Shown here: positions 49,862-60,201 of the stretch, piece after piece | Position numbering within the stretch: the first letter of the stretch is position 1 | Layout of the letters: each line of letters begins with the position of its first letter | Source of the DNA: Pseudomonadales bacterium | Lineage (GTDB): Bacteria > Pseudomonadota > Gammaproteobacteria > Pseudomonadales > Azotimanducaceae | Reading direction: 5' to 3' | DNA: 64,000 nt | Assembly: GCA_012103505.1 (NCBI GenBank) | Contig: WLWP01000001.1 | Span: 2,232,001-2,296,000 of the forward strand | Notes under the pieces: generated by a model | The model's input: only the letters and a program-made list of their open reading frames with translations | Told to the model about the DNA's origin: nothing | Databases searched by the model: none | Translations under genes and position numbers: made by a program

Positions 49862-51817
49862 TTGGACACGGAAATTACAGGGACGAATAAGGAAATTCGC
49901 ACAGCGCTAGACGACGTTAATCTACCCAACTTGTTACTCGTATTGGCCACCGTCACCGGCGACGACATTTGGCTCAGCGCAAAATACCAACCTGCTCCAG
50001 TCGAAGCACCAGAAGGAAGCCTCTTTCCTGATGACACCGGCAGATATTCCGAAGCGCTGCAAGAGGAAATAAAAACAGCAGCAGCAGACATTCTTGCTGC
50101 TGTTCGCGATGGCAAACTGGAAATAGCCGGTCCGCCAGATCAAGATCGCTTACAAAAGATGTTGAGCTTCTCGTTGGCGGAGGAGGTCAGCGCTGATTAT
50201 GCCGCGATGTTGATGGAAGAGACTCATCTTCGCGACCGCGATACACAGTGGCAACCAACGCTCGCCAACGCGATCGAAGCCAAACGCGGGGATGACTTCA
50301 CGGCACTTATCATTGGCGCGGGGATGTCCGGCATCGGCATCGCGGCCAAACTAAAACAAGCGGGGATCAACTTCTCCATTGTTGAAAAGAACGAGCAAGT
50401 AGGTGGCACTTGGTATGAAAATACCTATCCCGATTGCGGGGTTGATACACCCAACCACTACTACTCGTATTCCTTTAACCGCAACCCAGAATGGTCAGGA
50501 TATTTCTCCAAACGCGACGAACTATTCGCCTACTTTGACAATTGCGCCGATGAATTCAACATTCGTGACCACGTACGTTTTAGTACCGAAATGGTCGAGG
50601 CTCGATTCAATGCAGAATCAAATCTTTGGGACGTCATAACACGCGACGGTCAAGGCGAACACAGAGAATCGGTAAATGTCGTGATCTCTGCTGTTGGCCA
50701 ACTCAATCGCCCAGCCATGCCAGACATTCCTGGCCTCGATACATTCAAGGGCGAATGCTGGCATTCTGCTCGATGGCGCGATGATGTCGATCTCACCGGC
50801 AAGCGTGTTGCGATAGTTGGTACGGGATGCTCTTGCGTACAGCTACTGCCAAAAACCGCAGCAGCGGCGGACCAAGCACTTGTTTTCCAGCGCACGCCCC
50901 ATTGGGTGGCGCCTGCTCGCGACTACTACAAGCCGGTCGAACCCGGACAACTGTGGGCTCTAAAACACGTACCCTATTACGCTGAGTTCCATCGCGCGCG
51001 CATGATCCTGACCTTTGGCGACCGATCGTGGGATGCAGTCGTGGCGGATCCAAACTGGGATCAGCCGGACCTATCCATGAACGAAGCCAACCATGGTATG
51101 CGCGAGGCACTGACTGAGTTCATCAAGGACGGCTTAGGGGCGAAAACGAATTACGTTGAACATTGCGTGCCTGATTTTCCGGTTTGGGGAAAAAGACTGA
51201 TCGTGGACAACGGCTGGTATCCAACCCTTGCGCGGGACAACGTCGATTTAATCACCAATCCAATCAGCGCTATTGAAGCAGAAGGGATACGAACGGAAGA
51301 CGGCGAGCTCCATGAGGTAGACGTGCTAATTCTGGCGACCGGTTTTCACTCGAACCAGTTTTTGTGGCCAATGGACATCATAGGTAAAGACGAGCAAACC
51401 CTTGCCTCGGTTTGGGGTGACAGCGCCAATGCCTATAAAGGCATCTCTGTACCAAATTTTCCTAACCTATTCTGCCTGTACGGACCCAACACCAACATCG
51501 TGCACGGCGGCTCCATCATCTATCAGACTGAGTGTCAGATTCACTATGTTATGCAGTGCCTGACAGCAATGATCGACAAAGGTGTTGATGCTATAGATGT
51601 TCGCAGTCATGTTAACGAACAGTACAACGAGAAGGTTCAGGCGATCAGTAAAACTCTTGCGTGGGGACACCCAAACGTCGAAAGCTGGTACAAGAACAGC
51701 GACGGTCGCGTGGTCAACAACTCGCCGTTTAGCTTACAAGAATATTGGGCGGTGACCCACTCAGTGGACTTAGCTGATTACCACCTAATCCAAAGTGGCG
51801 AAAACGAAGCCGCTTAA
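49862..51817 (+). CDS. Baeyer-Villiger-type flavin monooxygenase
   Basis: About 651 residues. After an N-terminal extension of about 140 residues, G-A-G-M-S-G-I-G-I-A binds FAD, F-K-G-E-C-W-H-S-A-R-W is the Baeyer-Villiger fingerprint (F-x-G-x3-H-x3-W), and G-T-G-C-S-C binds NADP. These enzymes turn ketones into esters or lactones using NADPH and O2. TTG at 49862, 7 nt after AAGGA, was preferred to TTG at 49799. With the SDR and esterase nearby it suggests oxidation of a cyclic or alkyl ketone. Confidence 0.9.
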   Translation: MDTEITGTNKEIRTALDDVNLPNLLLVLATVTGDDIWLSAKYQPAPVEAPEGSLFPDDTGRYSEALQEEIKTAAADILAAVRDGKLEIAGPPDQDRLQKMLSFSLAEEVSADYAAMLMEETHLRDRDTQWQPTLANAIEAKRGDDFTALIIGAGMSGIGIAAKLKQAGINFSIVEKNEQVGGTWYENTYPDCGVDTPNHYYSYSFNRNPEWSGYFSKRDELFAYFDNCADEFNIRDHVRFSTEMVEARFNAESNLWDVITRDGQGEHRESVNVVISAVGQLNRPAMPDIPGLDTFKGECWHSARWRDDVDLTGKRVAIVGTGCSCVQLLPKTAAAADQALVFQRTPHWVAPARDYYKPVEPGQLWALKHVPYYAEFHRARMILTFGDRSWDAVVADPNWDQPDLSMNEANHGMREALTEFIKDGLGAKTNYVEHCVPDFPVWGKRLIVDNGWYPTLARDNVDLITNPISAIEAEGIRTEDGELHEVDVLILATGFHSNQFLWPMDIIGKDEQTLASVWGDSANAYKGISVPNFPNLFCLYGPNTNIVHGGSIIYQTECQIHYVMQCLTAMIDKGVDAIDVRSHVNEQYNEKVQAISKTLAWGHPNVESWYKNSDGRVVNNSPFSLQEYWAVTHSVDLADYHLIQSGENEAA

Positions 51818-51837
51818 GCGCGGCTTCTCGGGCGCGC

Positions 51838-52647
51838 CTATCCCCGCGCAGCGTATCGCTGCGTAGGCCGGGAACCGTTCTCATCCTTAAGGTCAAATTC
51901 TTCAACCAAGTCTTCCACCCACTGGATCGTACCTGTGCGAGCCATCAGGTCATCACTCATCAATAGAGAAGTCGCAGCACGCCCAACTAAGAGCGGCGTT
52001 TGCGATTGACTGAGATCCATTTCCTGTTCTTTGGCTGCTGCTTGAATAAACTCGGTCGAAACTGATCCCGGGTAAAGAACTACCGCTGGTATCCCTTTTG
52101 GTTCCAGTTCGTGCGCCATATCTTTAGTCAATCGATCCAAGCCCGACTTTCCCGCACCATACGACGAAGAAAAGTGATAGCTCTGTCCGCCCGGTGAGGA
52201 AACATTGAGCATCGCCGCACTTTCGGAGGCGAACATCAGCTGTGCTGCGTGCCAGCTCGCCACGTAGTGCGCACGAAGGCGGATGCCAACCTGATCATCC
52301 CATACCTGGATAGGGTGATCCCAATAACCACCACCCCAAGCCGGTGGGCTAGGAATTTTGTAGACGTTGTTCACTAGGATATCGATGCATTCGACTTCAC
52401 TACCAATCTGCTGGAACAAAGCTTCTATCTCCGCATCAACGCCATGGTCGCACTGAATCGCCCGACCTTCGCCACCTGCTTCTGTCACCATCCGCGCAGA
52501 GGTGTCGATCGTCAAATCCCCATCTCCCGTTGTACGACCTGTTATATAGACCGTGCAGCCTTGTTCTCCCAATGCGAGTGCAATACCTTTACCAATGCCG
52601 CGGCTACTACCGGTAACTACTGCAACCTTGCCACTCAAACCTGCCAT
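51838..52647 (-). CDS. Short-chain dehydrogenase/reductase
   Basis: 269 residues. NAD(P) motif T-G-S-S-R-G-I-G-K-G, D-I-L-V-N-N-V, catalytic Ser in N-V-S-S-P-G and Y-G-A-G-K (Y-x3-K). N-N-V-Y in place of the usual N-N-A-G is a noted variant. It is convergent with the monooxygenase gene. A likely job is interconversion of alcohol and ketone for the monooxygenase, which is inference. Confidence 0.88.
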   Translation of the reverse strand: MAGLSGKVAVVTGSSRGIGKGIALALGEQGCTVYITGRTTGDGDLTIDTSARMVTEAGGEGRAIQCDHGVDAEIEALFQQIGSEVECIDILVNNVYKIPSPPAWGGGYWDHPIQVWDDQVGIRLRAHYVASWHAAQLMFASESAAMLNVSSPGGQSYHFSSSYGAGKSGLDRLTKDMAHELEPKGIPAVVLYPGSVSTEFIQAAAKEQEMDLSQSQTPLLVGRAATSLLMSDDLMARTGTIQWVEDLVEEFDLKDENGSRPTQRYAARG

Positions 52648-52752
52648 GTCTGTCTCCTACAACTACGTCTTGTGATTCACTAAATTTGGCGACATGCTAC
52701 CGGAACGAGGAACCGATGTGCTACTTGCCGAAAGACACTTAAGGACGAATGA

Positions 52753-53784
52753 ATGCCAGATACAGACTCAGATCCACGCTTAGACCCACGCATCCGCGGC
52801 ATGTTAGCCGCGTTCCCCATGCAGCCCCAGGAGGATGCGACAGACCGTGCATCCTTGGTTGCGGAAGCCAACACACCTGAAGCTCTCGCAGCACAAGAGC
52901 AAATGAAGGCTGGCTTCGCGATGCTTGATACCGAAGATGTGGCACCTACCGCTGGCCTGGACATTAGCACTCATGAATTCACATCGACGCCAGATGGCAA
53001 CACCATCAATATCCAATTCATACGCCCCGAGTCTGACGACGCGTTGCCATGTGTTTACTACATTCACGGCGGCGGGATGCAATCTATGTCGTGTTTCGAC
53101 GGTATGTATAAGTCGTGGGGACGGATCATTGCACACCAAGGGGTGGCCGTGGCGATGGTGGACTTTCGAAATTGTCTAACTGCCTCTTCTGCTCCTGAAA
53201 TAGAGCCATACCCGGCTGGTTTAAACGACTGCGTATCGGGACTTAAATGGCTTGTTGGTGAGGCAGCAACGCTCAACATCGATCCAGCGCATATCATCGT
53301 GGCGGGCGAATCCGGGGGCGGCAATCTGACTCTCGCCACTGGTCTTAAATTGCTAAAAGAAGGTGATATGGGTCTAGTCCGTGGTTTGTATGCGTTGTGT
53401 CCCTACATCGCAGGGGAATGGCCACAAGACAATCTACCTTCGTCTACTGAAAACAACGGGATCCTGTTAGACCTGCATAACAACCGCGGCAAGGTCGCCT
53501 ACGGCATTGAAGCCTTCGATGCCGAGGACCCGCTTGCTTGGCCTCTATTTGCCACTGACGCCGATTTGAAAGGGCTTGTACCCACAGTAATCAGCGTGAA
53601 CGAATGCGACCCACTCCGAGACGAAGGGATCGAGTTTTATCGCGCACTCCTGCGCGCGGAAGTTCCGGCACGCTGTCGTCAAGTAATGGGTACGAGCCAC
53701 GGCATCGAGATATTCGCTATTGCTTGCCCAGATATCAGTAGAGAAACCGCTGCCAGCATCGCGCAGTTTTGCCGCGAAGCCTAA
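52753..53784 (+). CDS. Alpha/beta hydrolase of the HSL-like esterase family
   Basis: 343 residues. H-G-G-G in Y-I-H-G-G-G-M-Q is the oxyanion motif, G-E-S-G-G-G the nucleophile elbow, and S-H-G-I-E-I provides the His. N-terminal cap helices are present. These esterases hydrolyse carboxyl esters in the cytoplasm; after a Baeyer-Villiger enzyme the product ester or lactone is a reasonable substrate. Confidence 0.87.
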   Translation: MPDTDSDPRLDPRIRGMLAAFPMQPQEDATDRASLVAEANTPEALAAQEQMKAGFAMLDTEDVAPTAGLDISTHEFTSTPDGNTINIQFIRPESDDALPCVYYIHGGGMQSMSCFDGMYKSWGRIIAHQGVAVAMVDFRNCLTASSAPEIEPYPAGLNDCVSGLKWLVGEAATLNIDPAHIIVAGESGGGNLTLATGLKLLKEGDMGLVRGLYALCPYIAGEWPQDNLPSSTENNGILLDLHNNRGKVAYGIEAFDAEDPLAWPLFATDADLKGLVPTVISVNECDPLRDEGIEFYRALLRAEVPARCRQVMGTSHGIEIFAIACPDISRETAASIAQFCREA

Positions 53785-53810
53785 ACGTCTGCCGCAAAGC
53801 CTAGACGTTT
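53771..53810 (+). repeat. 20-bp tandem repeat and palindrome at the esterase gene end
   Basis: GCCGCGAAGCCTAAACGTCT is followed by an almost identical 20-bp copy (GCCGCAAAGCCTAGACGTTT). The two create AAACGTCT/AGACGTTT, a perfect 8-bp stem spanning the stop codon (53782-53784); no T-run follows. Confidence 0.45.
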
Positions 53811-54032
53811 GCGTTAGTCACCATACCTCTTCAGCTGACTGAGGAGGCAGGGACTTTGCTAACTTAGTTGACCAATCGCGTCTAAACCAAACTGTTTATC
53901 AGATTTATCCTACATTGCCCGCGTGAGAGACTTGTTATCATGTAGACATGTGTGCATGAAGCCTTCGCGCACGAGCCCGCCTCACACTGACGCCAACAAC
54001 TTATATATTCGACTCACCCTACCGGAGATGCC

Positions 54033-54809
54033 ATGCATACAATTTGTCTGCTTAGCTTAAAAGGGGGTGCTGGGAAATCTACCGTAGTGCAATCACTTGC
54101 GGTGTGTGCAGTACAGCACGGACAAAAAACTCTCATTATCGAACTGGACCCACAGGGCACCCAGAAAAACTGGTCAAGACGCCGGGAACCATCGGATCCA
54201 CGTGTTGTTCAAACTTTGCCGCAATCGCTCGACGACATGTTGGACGATGCACTTCAAAACGAGACTCATTGGGTATTTCTTGATACACCGGGTCATGACA
54301 CATCGACTGCTGCGGCTGCGGCTGCTCACGCCGACATCATCGTCGTGCCATGCAAAATACAGTCTATGAAGGATTTCGACTCTGTGATGCTAACCCTGGC
54401 CGAAGCCAACCGTAGCAACAAACCTGTCTACGTAGTCATGAACCAAGTCCCGCCAAACTCGCGAATACTTGTCGAGAGAAAGCGGTGCGAGATAGAGGCC
54501 GCTTACCAAGTACCGGTTCTAGCTAAATTCCTATCCCGCAGGGCAGACTTTGAATATTGCGACGCCCTAGGATTGTCAGCTGCTGAATTCAATCCACACG
54601 GTGCGGCGGCTTTAGAGATCGAACGGCTGTACACACTAATCCAATCTATATTCATCGCGACCGAATCTCGCGACCAACATCCTGTCCAAGAAAAGTCGCC
54701 GAGCGCTCAGGTCAAAGATGTCGATCTAACCCCTGAACCTCCGGTTCTTCAAGAGATTAGCGCTTCACCCAAAGTAACCACTCTGTTTCCGCGTGTTAGA
54801 GAGATATGA
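54033..54809 (+). CDS. ParA-family ATPase
   Basis: 258 residues. The deviant Walker A motif K-G-G-A-G-K-S-T is at residues 10-17, with L-I-I-E-L-D-P-Q-G and V-F-L-D-T-P-G-H for Walker A' and B. The C-terminal about 45 residues are a low-complexity P/E/S tail. ParA proteins position plasmids, chromosomes or protein clusters on the nucleoid. Here the partner gene is a small RHH protein overlapping by 4 bp, as in plasmid type Ib (ParA-ParG-like) systems. There is no N-terminal HTH. Confidence 0.88.
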   Translation: MHTICLLSLKGGAGKSTVVQSLAVCAVQHGQKTLIIELDPQGTQKNWSRRREPSDPRVVQTLPQSLDDMLDDALQNETHWVFLDTPGHDTSTAAAAAAHADIIVVPCKIQSMKDFDSVMLTLAEANRSNKPVYVVMNQVPPNSRILVERKRCEIEAAYQVPVLAKFLSRRADFEYCDALGLSAAEFNPHGAAALEIERLYTLIQSIFIATESRDQHPVQEKSPSAQVKDVDLTPEPPVLQEISASPKVTTLFPRVREI

Positions 54810-54979
54810 CGAAACCCCTAGCGAAGCCACCGAGCCGGGTTGGCAAGAAGCCCGTGACGGCCTACGTAACGAAGGACCTTCATCGTGAGCTTCGCATTCT
54901 GGGTATCCAGCTCGAGAAGTCATCACAGGAGATGTTGACCGAGGCTCTCAGGGAGTATCTTGCCAAACACGCTGATTAG
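54806..54979 (+). CDS. Small ribbon-helix-helix partner of ParA
   Basis: 57 residues. The start ATG overlaps the ParA stop (ATGA). A basic N-terminal tail (P-S-R-V-G-K-K-P) precedes a strand V-T-A-Y-V and two helices (L-H-R-E-L-R-I-L-G-I-Q-L and S-S-Q-E-M-L-T-E-A-L-R-E-Y-L), the ribbon-helix-helix pattern of ParG/CopG-type proteins. It likely binds DNA as a dimer and contacts ParA. It is missed by any 60-residue cut-off. A centromere-like array is not apparent nearby; 53935-53960 has a few CATG repeats. Confidence 0.75.
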   Translation: MTKPLAKPPSRVGKKPVTAYVTKDLHRELRILGIQLEKSSQEMLTEALREYLAKHAD

Positions 54980-54980
54980 G

Positions 54981-56192
54981 TTACTTCATCTCCGCGTGTA
55001 GAACTTTTTGTTCCACGAGGGATGCTATTTCAGTATCGCTGTAACCAAGCTCTGTGAGCACTTCACTGTTGTGTTCGCCAAGGAAGGCTGTGGGTTGATG
55101 CATGTTTGAAGGCGTACGGCCAAATTGCGCCGCCGGTCGAGGTTGGCGCACGGGTCCGACAACCGGGTGATCGTACTCAACTAACGCGCCCATAGCCGTT
55201 ATTTGCGGATCATCAATAACCTCATGACGCAGGTTCACCATACTCCATGGCACATCATTGCGTTCTAGCCGAGCGGAAATCTCAGCGGTCGTGAAGCGCG
55301 CATAGGCAACATCCGTTAGCTCCTTCATTACTGCACGATTTCGAGCCCTGGCTTCAAAATCTGTAAAACGTTCATCTTCAATCAGATCTTCTAACTCAAG
55401 CGCGCGCAACGCACCCTCGACCTCTGGCTGCTGAACCGGCATCGCAGCCACATAGCCATCACTGGTCTTACGAATGAACAGACTGAGATCCGCGTAGGGC
55501 ATTTTTTCTGTGTCTTCACCCCGATAGGTGAAGTTATTCATCACATCCGACCAAAGGAAGAAGAGATTTGCATCTAGCATAGACACCTCGACCTTCTGAC
55601 CAACACCACTCCGTTCAGCTTGGTAGAGAGCGGCAACCACAGCTTCTGCCGCAGTCAAACTGGTTATCTTGTCGCAAACAAGAGAGTTAACAAGTTCCGG
55701 TGTGCCATCTGGTCGGAGTGATGCGAATCCTGATATCGCTTGGATCACGGCATCGTAAACTCGGCGTTTACTGTAGGGACCTGTCGGACCTACACCGTTG
55801 ATAGAGGCATAGACGAGTTTCGGATGGGTTGCTTGGAATTGCTCGTAACCAAGGCCAAGCCGTTCCATCACGCCCGGTCGAAAATTTTCCATCACAGCAT
55901 CCGCCGTGGCTATCAACTCTTTGACAATCTTGAGTCCAGCTTCGGTTTGCAAATCGACACACACCGCGCGTTTGTTGCGATTCAATGTAAAGTAGGCGCT
56001 GGCCATCCCGCCCTGTTTGGGTAACCCGCGGCGCATCAAATCGCCAGCGTGAGGCTCTATTTTAATGACGTCAGCACCCTGATCACCAAGAATCGACGCA
56101 GCAAGAGGGCCTGAGTAGACAGCGGTAAAATCAACCACTCTGACACCACTCAAAGGCCCAGTTGGGCTTTCGGAAAAATCAACTTTAGTCAC
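54981..56192 (-). CDS. CaiB/BaiF-type (class III) CoA transferase
   Basis: 403 residues. L-S-G-V-R-V-V-D-F-T-A-V-Y-S-G-P at the start, L-G-D-Q-G-A-D-V-I-K-I-E-P, R-N-K-R-A-V-C-V-D-L and the Asp region V-C-D-K-I-T-S-L-T-A-A-E-A are family signatures. It moves CoA from one acyl group to another. Convergent with the RHH gene, 1 bp apart; 13 bp downstream of the IorB-like gene, so likely in one operon with it. Confidence 0.9.
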   Translation of the reverse strand: MTKVDFSESPTGPLSGVRVVDFTAVYSGPLAASILGDQGADVIKIEPHAGDLMRRGLPKQGGMASAYFTLNRNKRAVCVDLQTEAGLKIVKELIATADAVMENFRPGVMERLGLGYEQFQATHPKLVYASINGVGPTGPYSKRRVYDAVIQAISGFASLRPDGTPELVNSLVCDKITSLTAAEAVVAALYQAERSGVGQKVEVSMLDANLFFLWSDVMNNFTYRGEDTEKMPYADLSLFIRKTSDGYVAAMPVQQPEVEGALRALELEDLIEDERFTDFEARARNRAVMKELTDVAYARFTTAEISARLERNDVPWSMVNLRHEVIDDPQITAMGALVEYDHPVVGPVRQPRPAAQFGRTPSNMHQPTAFLGEHNSEVLTELGYSDTEIASLVEQKVLHAEMK

Positions 56193-56205
56193 GAGTAGTG
56201 TAGTC

Positions 56206-58473
56206 CTAGATAGAGTAGCCTTCGTCGGTTAAAGGCATCTTTCGTATCCTCTGCCCAGTCGCCGCAAAAATCGCGTTGGTCACGGCTGGGGCCAACGGGG
56301 GCAGCGCTGGCTCGCCAAGACCCGTCGGTGAATACTCGCTTTGGATGAAGTGCGTATTCACCTTGGGTGAGTCTTCAATACGCAGGACTTCGTAGTCATG
56401 GAAATTGGACTGCTCAACCGCGCCGTTCTCAAAAGTAATCTTCTGGCCCATCATCGTTGACAAGCCGTCAACAACAGCTCCTTCAACTTGCGACAACGCG
56501 CCACTCATATTAATGATAGGTCCTACATCAACGGCAACCGTCACCTGATGCACAGTGATTTTCTTGTTCGCATCCACACTCACCTCAGCAACCTCCGCAA
56601 CATGCGCTGCGTGACTAAAGCAAAAGGCCAACCCAAGTCCGCGTCCAGCTGGAAGAGTCTTTCCCCAACCCGCCTTTTCAGCGGCGAGCTTAATCACAGC
56701 GACAGCACGGCCAGTATTGAGACTTCGAATGTTGCCTTCGTCGAACCAGCGTGGGTCACCCATCGCCTCTACAAGAAAGTCGAGGTAATCCCGACCACCA
56801 GCGTGTGCCAGCTCATCCAAAAACGACTGCACGACAAACGCGGTGGTATTCGAACCTGGCGCACGCCAAGGTCCACAAGGCGTATCGATATCAAACATCG
56901 TTTTTGAGGCGTATGCGTTTTCAACGTTGAGCAATGGAAACTGTGTCGCGGCGAATCGCGAACCTGACACCGCGTTGCCATCTGTCTCCATGCCCATGAA
57001 GTGATCTTCAAAGGCAATCAAGCGACCTTCCTTGTCCACCGCACCTTTGACCGACTGAAAACCGCCGGTGCGAAAAAAATCATGCCGAATGTCGTCTTCG
57101 CGTGTCCAAGTCAGCTTGACGGGTGCTTTGACCTGCTTTGATATCTCTATGGCTTCAGCAAGAAATTCTCGATAGACGCGACGACCAAAACTACCGCCAA
57201 GTCGCGGCTGATGCACAGTAACCTGATCCTCATCTAGCCCAAACATTGACTCCGCAATCTGAAAAACCCGCGCCGGTCCTTGAGTAGGCGCCCAAATTTC
57301 CAACGTATCTGCATCGAAAAATCCCTCACCCTCTTGATAATGCGCGGTGCAGTTCATGGGTTCCATACAAAGGTGCGCAACAAATGGGAATTCATAAAAA
57401 GCATCCAAGACAGTGTTGTCCGGATCGGTGAAAGCCGCCTCTACGTCCCCCTTGTCGATGACCTCCTCATCACCACGTGTTCCGTGCAGACCCTTAGCCT
57501 CCTCGACCAAGCCTGTCCAACTGTCATCGGATGCATTTGTTGTATCCCACTCGATCTTGAGCTGTCGCTTAGCGCTAAATACCGCATGAGTGTTCTTCCC
57601 AACTATTGCGACACCGTCGAGCAATTCCCGCGGATCACCATTGCCCTCTACTAGGAAGGCATCCACTACACCCGGCATGGCTTTGATCGCATCGATGTTG
57701 GCACTCTTAACAAGCCCACCAATCGTCGGGCACTTCTGATACGCTGCATACAACATACCCGGCACGCGAGTATCGATGCCGAAGAGAGCAGCACCCGTGG
57801 AAATAACAAGATTGTCCACACCCGACACTGACGTACCGATGATGGTGTACTCATCCTTGTCTTTGAACGTCAGATCATCGGCATCAGGTACATCCTGCTT
57901 AGCAGCTAATGTGGCCAACTGGCCGAACGTCATGTTCTGGCCTGAAGCATGTACAACCTTACTATCAGCGGTCTTGAGCTCCTCTCTGGGCAGCTCCATC
58001 ACGAGTGCACCCGCGCTAATGAACATCTCTCTGGCAGAAGCACCCATCCGCCGCATCTGATCCCAGGTGCGAGGAATTGTCGTGGAACCGCCAGCACGTT
58101 GATTACCAAATCTATCTTCGCTCACAGGTGACTGCAGCACTCTGACATCTTCCCAACGAGCACCGAGTTCCTCAGCAATAATCATCGGCAGTGCAGTCTT
58201 AATACCCTGCCCCATTTCTGGATTTGCAGAATAAATCGTGATCTCCCCACTCGGCGAAACCTGGATGAAGGCATTGAGTTCCTCTGACGAAACCAAGGTC
58301 AAATCAGGATCACCCGCCGCCAACGCGGCAGGTGCGCCGAGAGACGCAACCACCAAACCACCACCAGCAAGACCGACTGCAGCTAAGAACCCTCTACGCG
58401 TCGTACCGGTTTCATTCAACGAACGCTTAACCGCTTGGACCAATTCGGTTTGATCAAAATTTTGCTCTTTCAT
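56206..58473 (-). CDS. Molybdenum-hydroxylase large subunit (isoquinoline 1-oxidoreductase beta-like)
   Basis: 755 residues from ATG at 58473. A Tat-like signal [15 protein letters not shown] lies near residues 26-40. The body has [16 protein letters not shown] and the C-terminal G-L-G-E-P-A-L-P-P, typical for the IorB/CoxL group that binds the Mo cofactor (G-L-G-E-P motif with catalytic Glu). It partners the 2Fe-2S subunit whose gene overlaps by 4 bp. The substrate is probably an aldehyde or N-heterocycle. Confidence 0.88.
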   Translation of the reverse strand: MKEQNFDQTELVQAVKRSLNETGTTRRGFLAAVGLAGGGLVVASLGAPAALAAGDPDLTLVSSEELNAFIQVSPSGEITIYSANPEMGQGIKTALPMIIAEELGARWEDVRVLQSPVSEDRFGNQRAGGSTTIPRTWDQMRRMGASAREMFISAGALVMELPREELKTADSKVVHASGQNMTFGQLATLAAKQDVPDADDLTFKDKDEYTIIGTSVSGVDNLVISTGAALFGIDTRVPGMLYAAYQKCPTIGGLVKSANIDAIKAMPGVVDAFLVEGNGDPRELLDGVAIVGKNTHAVFSAKRQLKIEWDTTNASDDSWTGLVEEAKGLHGTRGDEEVIDKGDVEAAFTDPDNTVLDAFYEFPFVAHLCMEPMNCTAHYQEGEGFFDADTLEIWAPTQGPARVFQIAESMFGLDEDQVTVHQPRLGGSFGRRVYREFLAEAIEISKQVKAPVKLTWTREDDIRHDFFRTGGFQSVKGAVDKEGRLIAFEDHFMGMETDGNAVSGSRFAATQFPLLNVENAYASKTMFDIDTPCGPWRAPGSNTTAFVVQSFLDELAHAGGRDYLDFLVEAMGDPRWFDEGNIRSLNTGRAVAVIKLAAEKAGWGKTLPAGRGLGLAFCFSHAAHVAEVAEVSVDANKKITVHQVTVAVDVGPIINMSGALSQVEGAVVDGLSTMMGQKITFENGAVEQSNFHDYEVLRIEDSPKVNTHFIQSEYSPTGLGEPALPPLAPAVTNAIFAATGQRIRKMPLTDEGYSI

Positions 58474-58976
58474 GCCGACGCCTCCGATGTATCTGTAGCA
58501 TCGTAGAACATCGCATTCATATCCTGCGCTGCACCGTGAATCGCCGAGCGTATGCGGTTGTAAGTACCACAACGGCAGTAGTTACCTGCCATCGCTTGAT
58601 CGATTTCTGTGTCGCTTGGATTTGCGTTCGTCGCCAGCAGAGACGCGGCGGACATGATCTGACCTGCCTGACAATAACCACACTGCGCAACATCTTGTTT
58701 GATCCACTGTTCCTGCAGCGGATGCAAGTTAGCCCCATCTGCCAGCCCTTCAATTGTGGTTATTGCTTGATCACGCAACACAGAAATCGGCATCGTGCAA
58801 GATCGCACTGCCACACCATCGAGATGAACCGTACAAGCGCCACACTGGGCGATACCGCAGCCATATTTTGTGCCTACGAGACCTAGTTCATCACGAAGCA
58901 CCCACAAGAGCGGCATGTCTGGTTCGACATCGACCTGCCGTGTTTCACCGTTAACCGTAAGATTGAAATTAGCCAT
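58470..58976 (-). CDS. Molybdenum-hydroxylase 2Fe-2S subunit (IorA-like)
   Basis: 168 residues. Eight Cys ligands for two 2Fe-2S centres are seen: C-G-I-A-Q-C-G-A-C, then a later C (R-S-C-T-M-P), and C-G-Y-C with C-R-C-G. It transfers electrons from the Mo subunit. Gene order small-large with 4-bp overlap; no cytochrome subunit is near. Confidence 0.92.
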   Translation of the reverse strand: MANFNLTVNGETRQVDVEPDMPLLWVLRDELGLVGTKYGCGIAQCGACTVHLDGVAVRSCTMPISVLRDQAITTIEGLADGANLHPLQEQWIKQDVAQCGYCQAGQIMSAASLLATNANPSDTEIDQAMAGNYCRCGTYNRIRSAIHGAAQDMNAMFYDATDTSEASA

Positions 58977-59024
58977 AAAACCCTCTTCTTCCTCTGCTAA
59001 TGGTCAGTAGTTTCTTTTCTTCAG

Positions 59025-59054
59025 CCTCAGCCTCTCTATCCTCAGCCTCTCTAT
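59025..59054 (+). repeat. 15-bp tandem repeat
   Basis: CCTCAGCCTCTCTAT occurs twice in a row and begins a third time, between the IorA-like and thiolase-like genes. Probably a neutral slippage repeat. Confidence 0.6.
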
Positions 59055-59061
59055 CCTCAGG

Positions 59062-60201
59062 TTAGGCTTTGGGCTGATTCCCAAAGACGATACAACCGAC
59101 TGCGCCGAACATACCGCCAACACCTAGGCAGACGGACACTTCGGCACCTGGAACCTGTGCTGGAGCGACACCGCGCATTTGGCGGACACTCTCCTGCAAA
59201 GCGTACATGCCGTACATACCAGAGTGCATGTAGGAAAGACCCCCGCCATTTGTATTCAACGGGAGGGACCCGCCCGGTGCTGTATTGCGCTCCCAGATAA
59301 AATCTGGCGCTTCACCGCGGCCAACGAAGCCAAGGTCCTCTAGACCGTACAGAGGCAGGTGAGCAAAAGCATCGTAGATCATAAGGTGATCGACATCTGC
59401 ATGGGCAATGCCAGCGTCTTTCATCGCACGCGGACCTGCAACTGAAAACGCCTTAGAACTGGTTAGATCTTCCATCTGCGTCACCATTGGGGTCTCTACA
59501 CTTTCTCCTGTCCCCCAAATATGGACAGGCTTACCGGCAAAACCACTGATGCGCTCATCTGTGGTCAAGATCAATGCACCACCGCCATCAGTGACGAGGC
59601 AACATTCGAGCAAGTGAAATGGATAAGCAATCAAGCGCGAATCAAGCACGTCTTGAACGGTGATCGGATCTTGCATGCTCGCCCGCGGGTTCATACCCGC
59701 CCACTCACGCTGCACCACTGCGACCATCGCGAGTTGTTCGTGGCTCATGCCATAGTCTTTCATGTAACGTAAGACCGGGAGCGTGAACGTGGATGGCGGA
59801 CCAAATGTGCCAAAGGGCACCTCAAACTGTCCAGCGAGTGAACTCGGTTCCGGCGCAAAACCGCTAGCCCCAACTCGAGATCGACCACTCTCGCCGTGCG
59901 TTATCAGTACGGTTTTGCAGAGCCCTGACTGTAGTGCCGCGACTGCATGTCGTACATGCAACATAAACGAACAGCCTCCCACAGAAGTACCATCAACCCA
60001 TTCCGGCGTAATCCCGAGATAGAAGGCCAGATCAGTCGGCCGTTGTCCGGCGGTCGCAATACCGTCGATGTCCTTCGCCGTAATCCCGGCATCGGCCATC
60101 GCGTTCAATGCAGCATCTGCATGCAACATCTGCTGGCTCATGCCCGGAATCTTGCCGAGCTCTGTCGTCTCAGCCGCGCCGACTACTGCTACACCGGTCA
60201 T
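59062..60201 (-). CDS. Thiolase-superfamily (SCP-x/acetyl-CoA acetyltransferase-like) protein
   Basis: 379 residues. V-G-G-C-S-F-M-L-H holds the probable nucleophile Cys near residue 76-77; the later G-G-S-L-P-L-N-T-N-G-G-G-L-S-Y-M-H-S-G region fits the thiolase C-terminal half. It belongs to the group usually encoded with a DUF35 Zn-ribbon protein, as here (4-bp overlap), often in steroid or branched-chain breakdown. The pair probably forms one complex and may cleave a beta-keto or aldol-type acyl-CoA. Confidence 0.87.
   Translation of the reverse strand: MTGVAVVGAAETTELGKIPGMSQQMLHADAALNAMADAGITAKDIDGIATAGQRPTDLAFYLGITPEWVDGTSVGGCSFMLHVRHAVAALQSGLCKTVLITHGESGRSRVGASGFAPEPSSLAGQFEVPFGTFGPPSTFTLPVLRYMKDYGMSHEQLAMVAVVQREWAGMNPRASMQDPITVQDVLDSRLIAYPFHLLECCLVTDGGGALILTTDERISGFAGKPVHIWGTGESVETPMVTQMEDLTSSKAFSVAGPRAMKDAGIAHADVDHLMIYDAFAHLPLYGLEDLGFVGRGEAPDFIWERNTAPGGSLPLNTNGGGLSYMHSGMYGMYALQESVRQMRGVAPAQVPGAEVSVCLGVGGMFGAVGCIVFGNQPKA

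Noticed and set aside
53930-53975. parS-like centromere near parA
   Set aside because: Only a few CATG-containing repeats, with no regular array.
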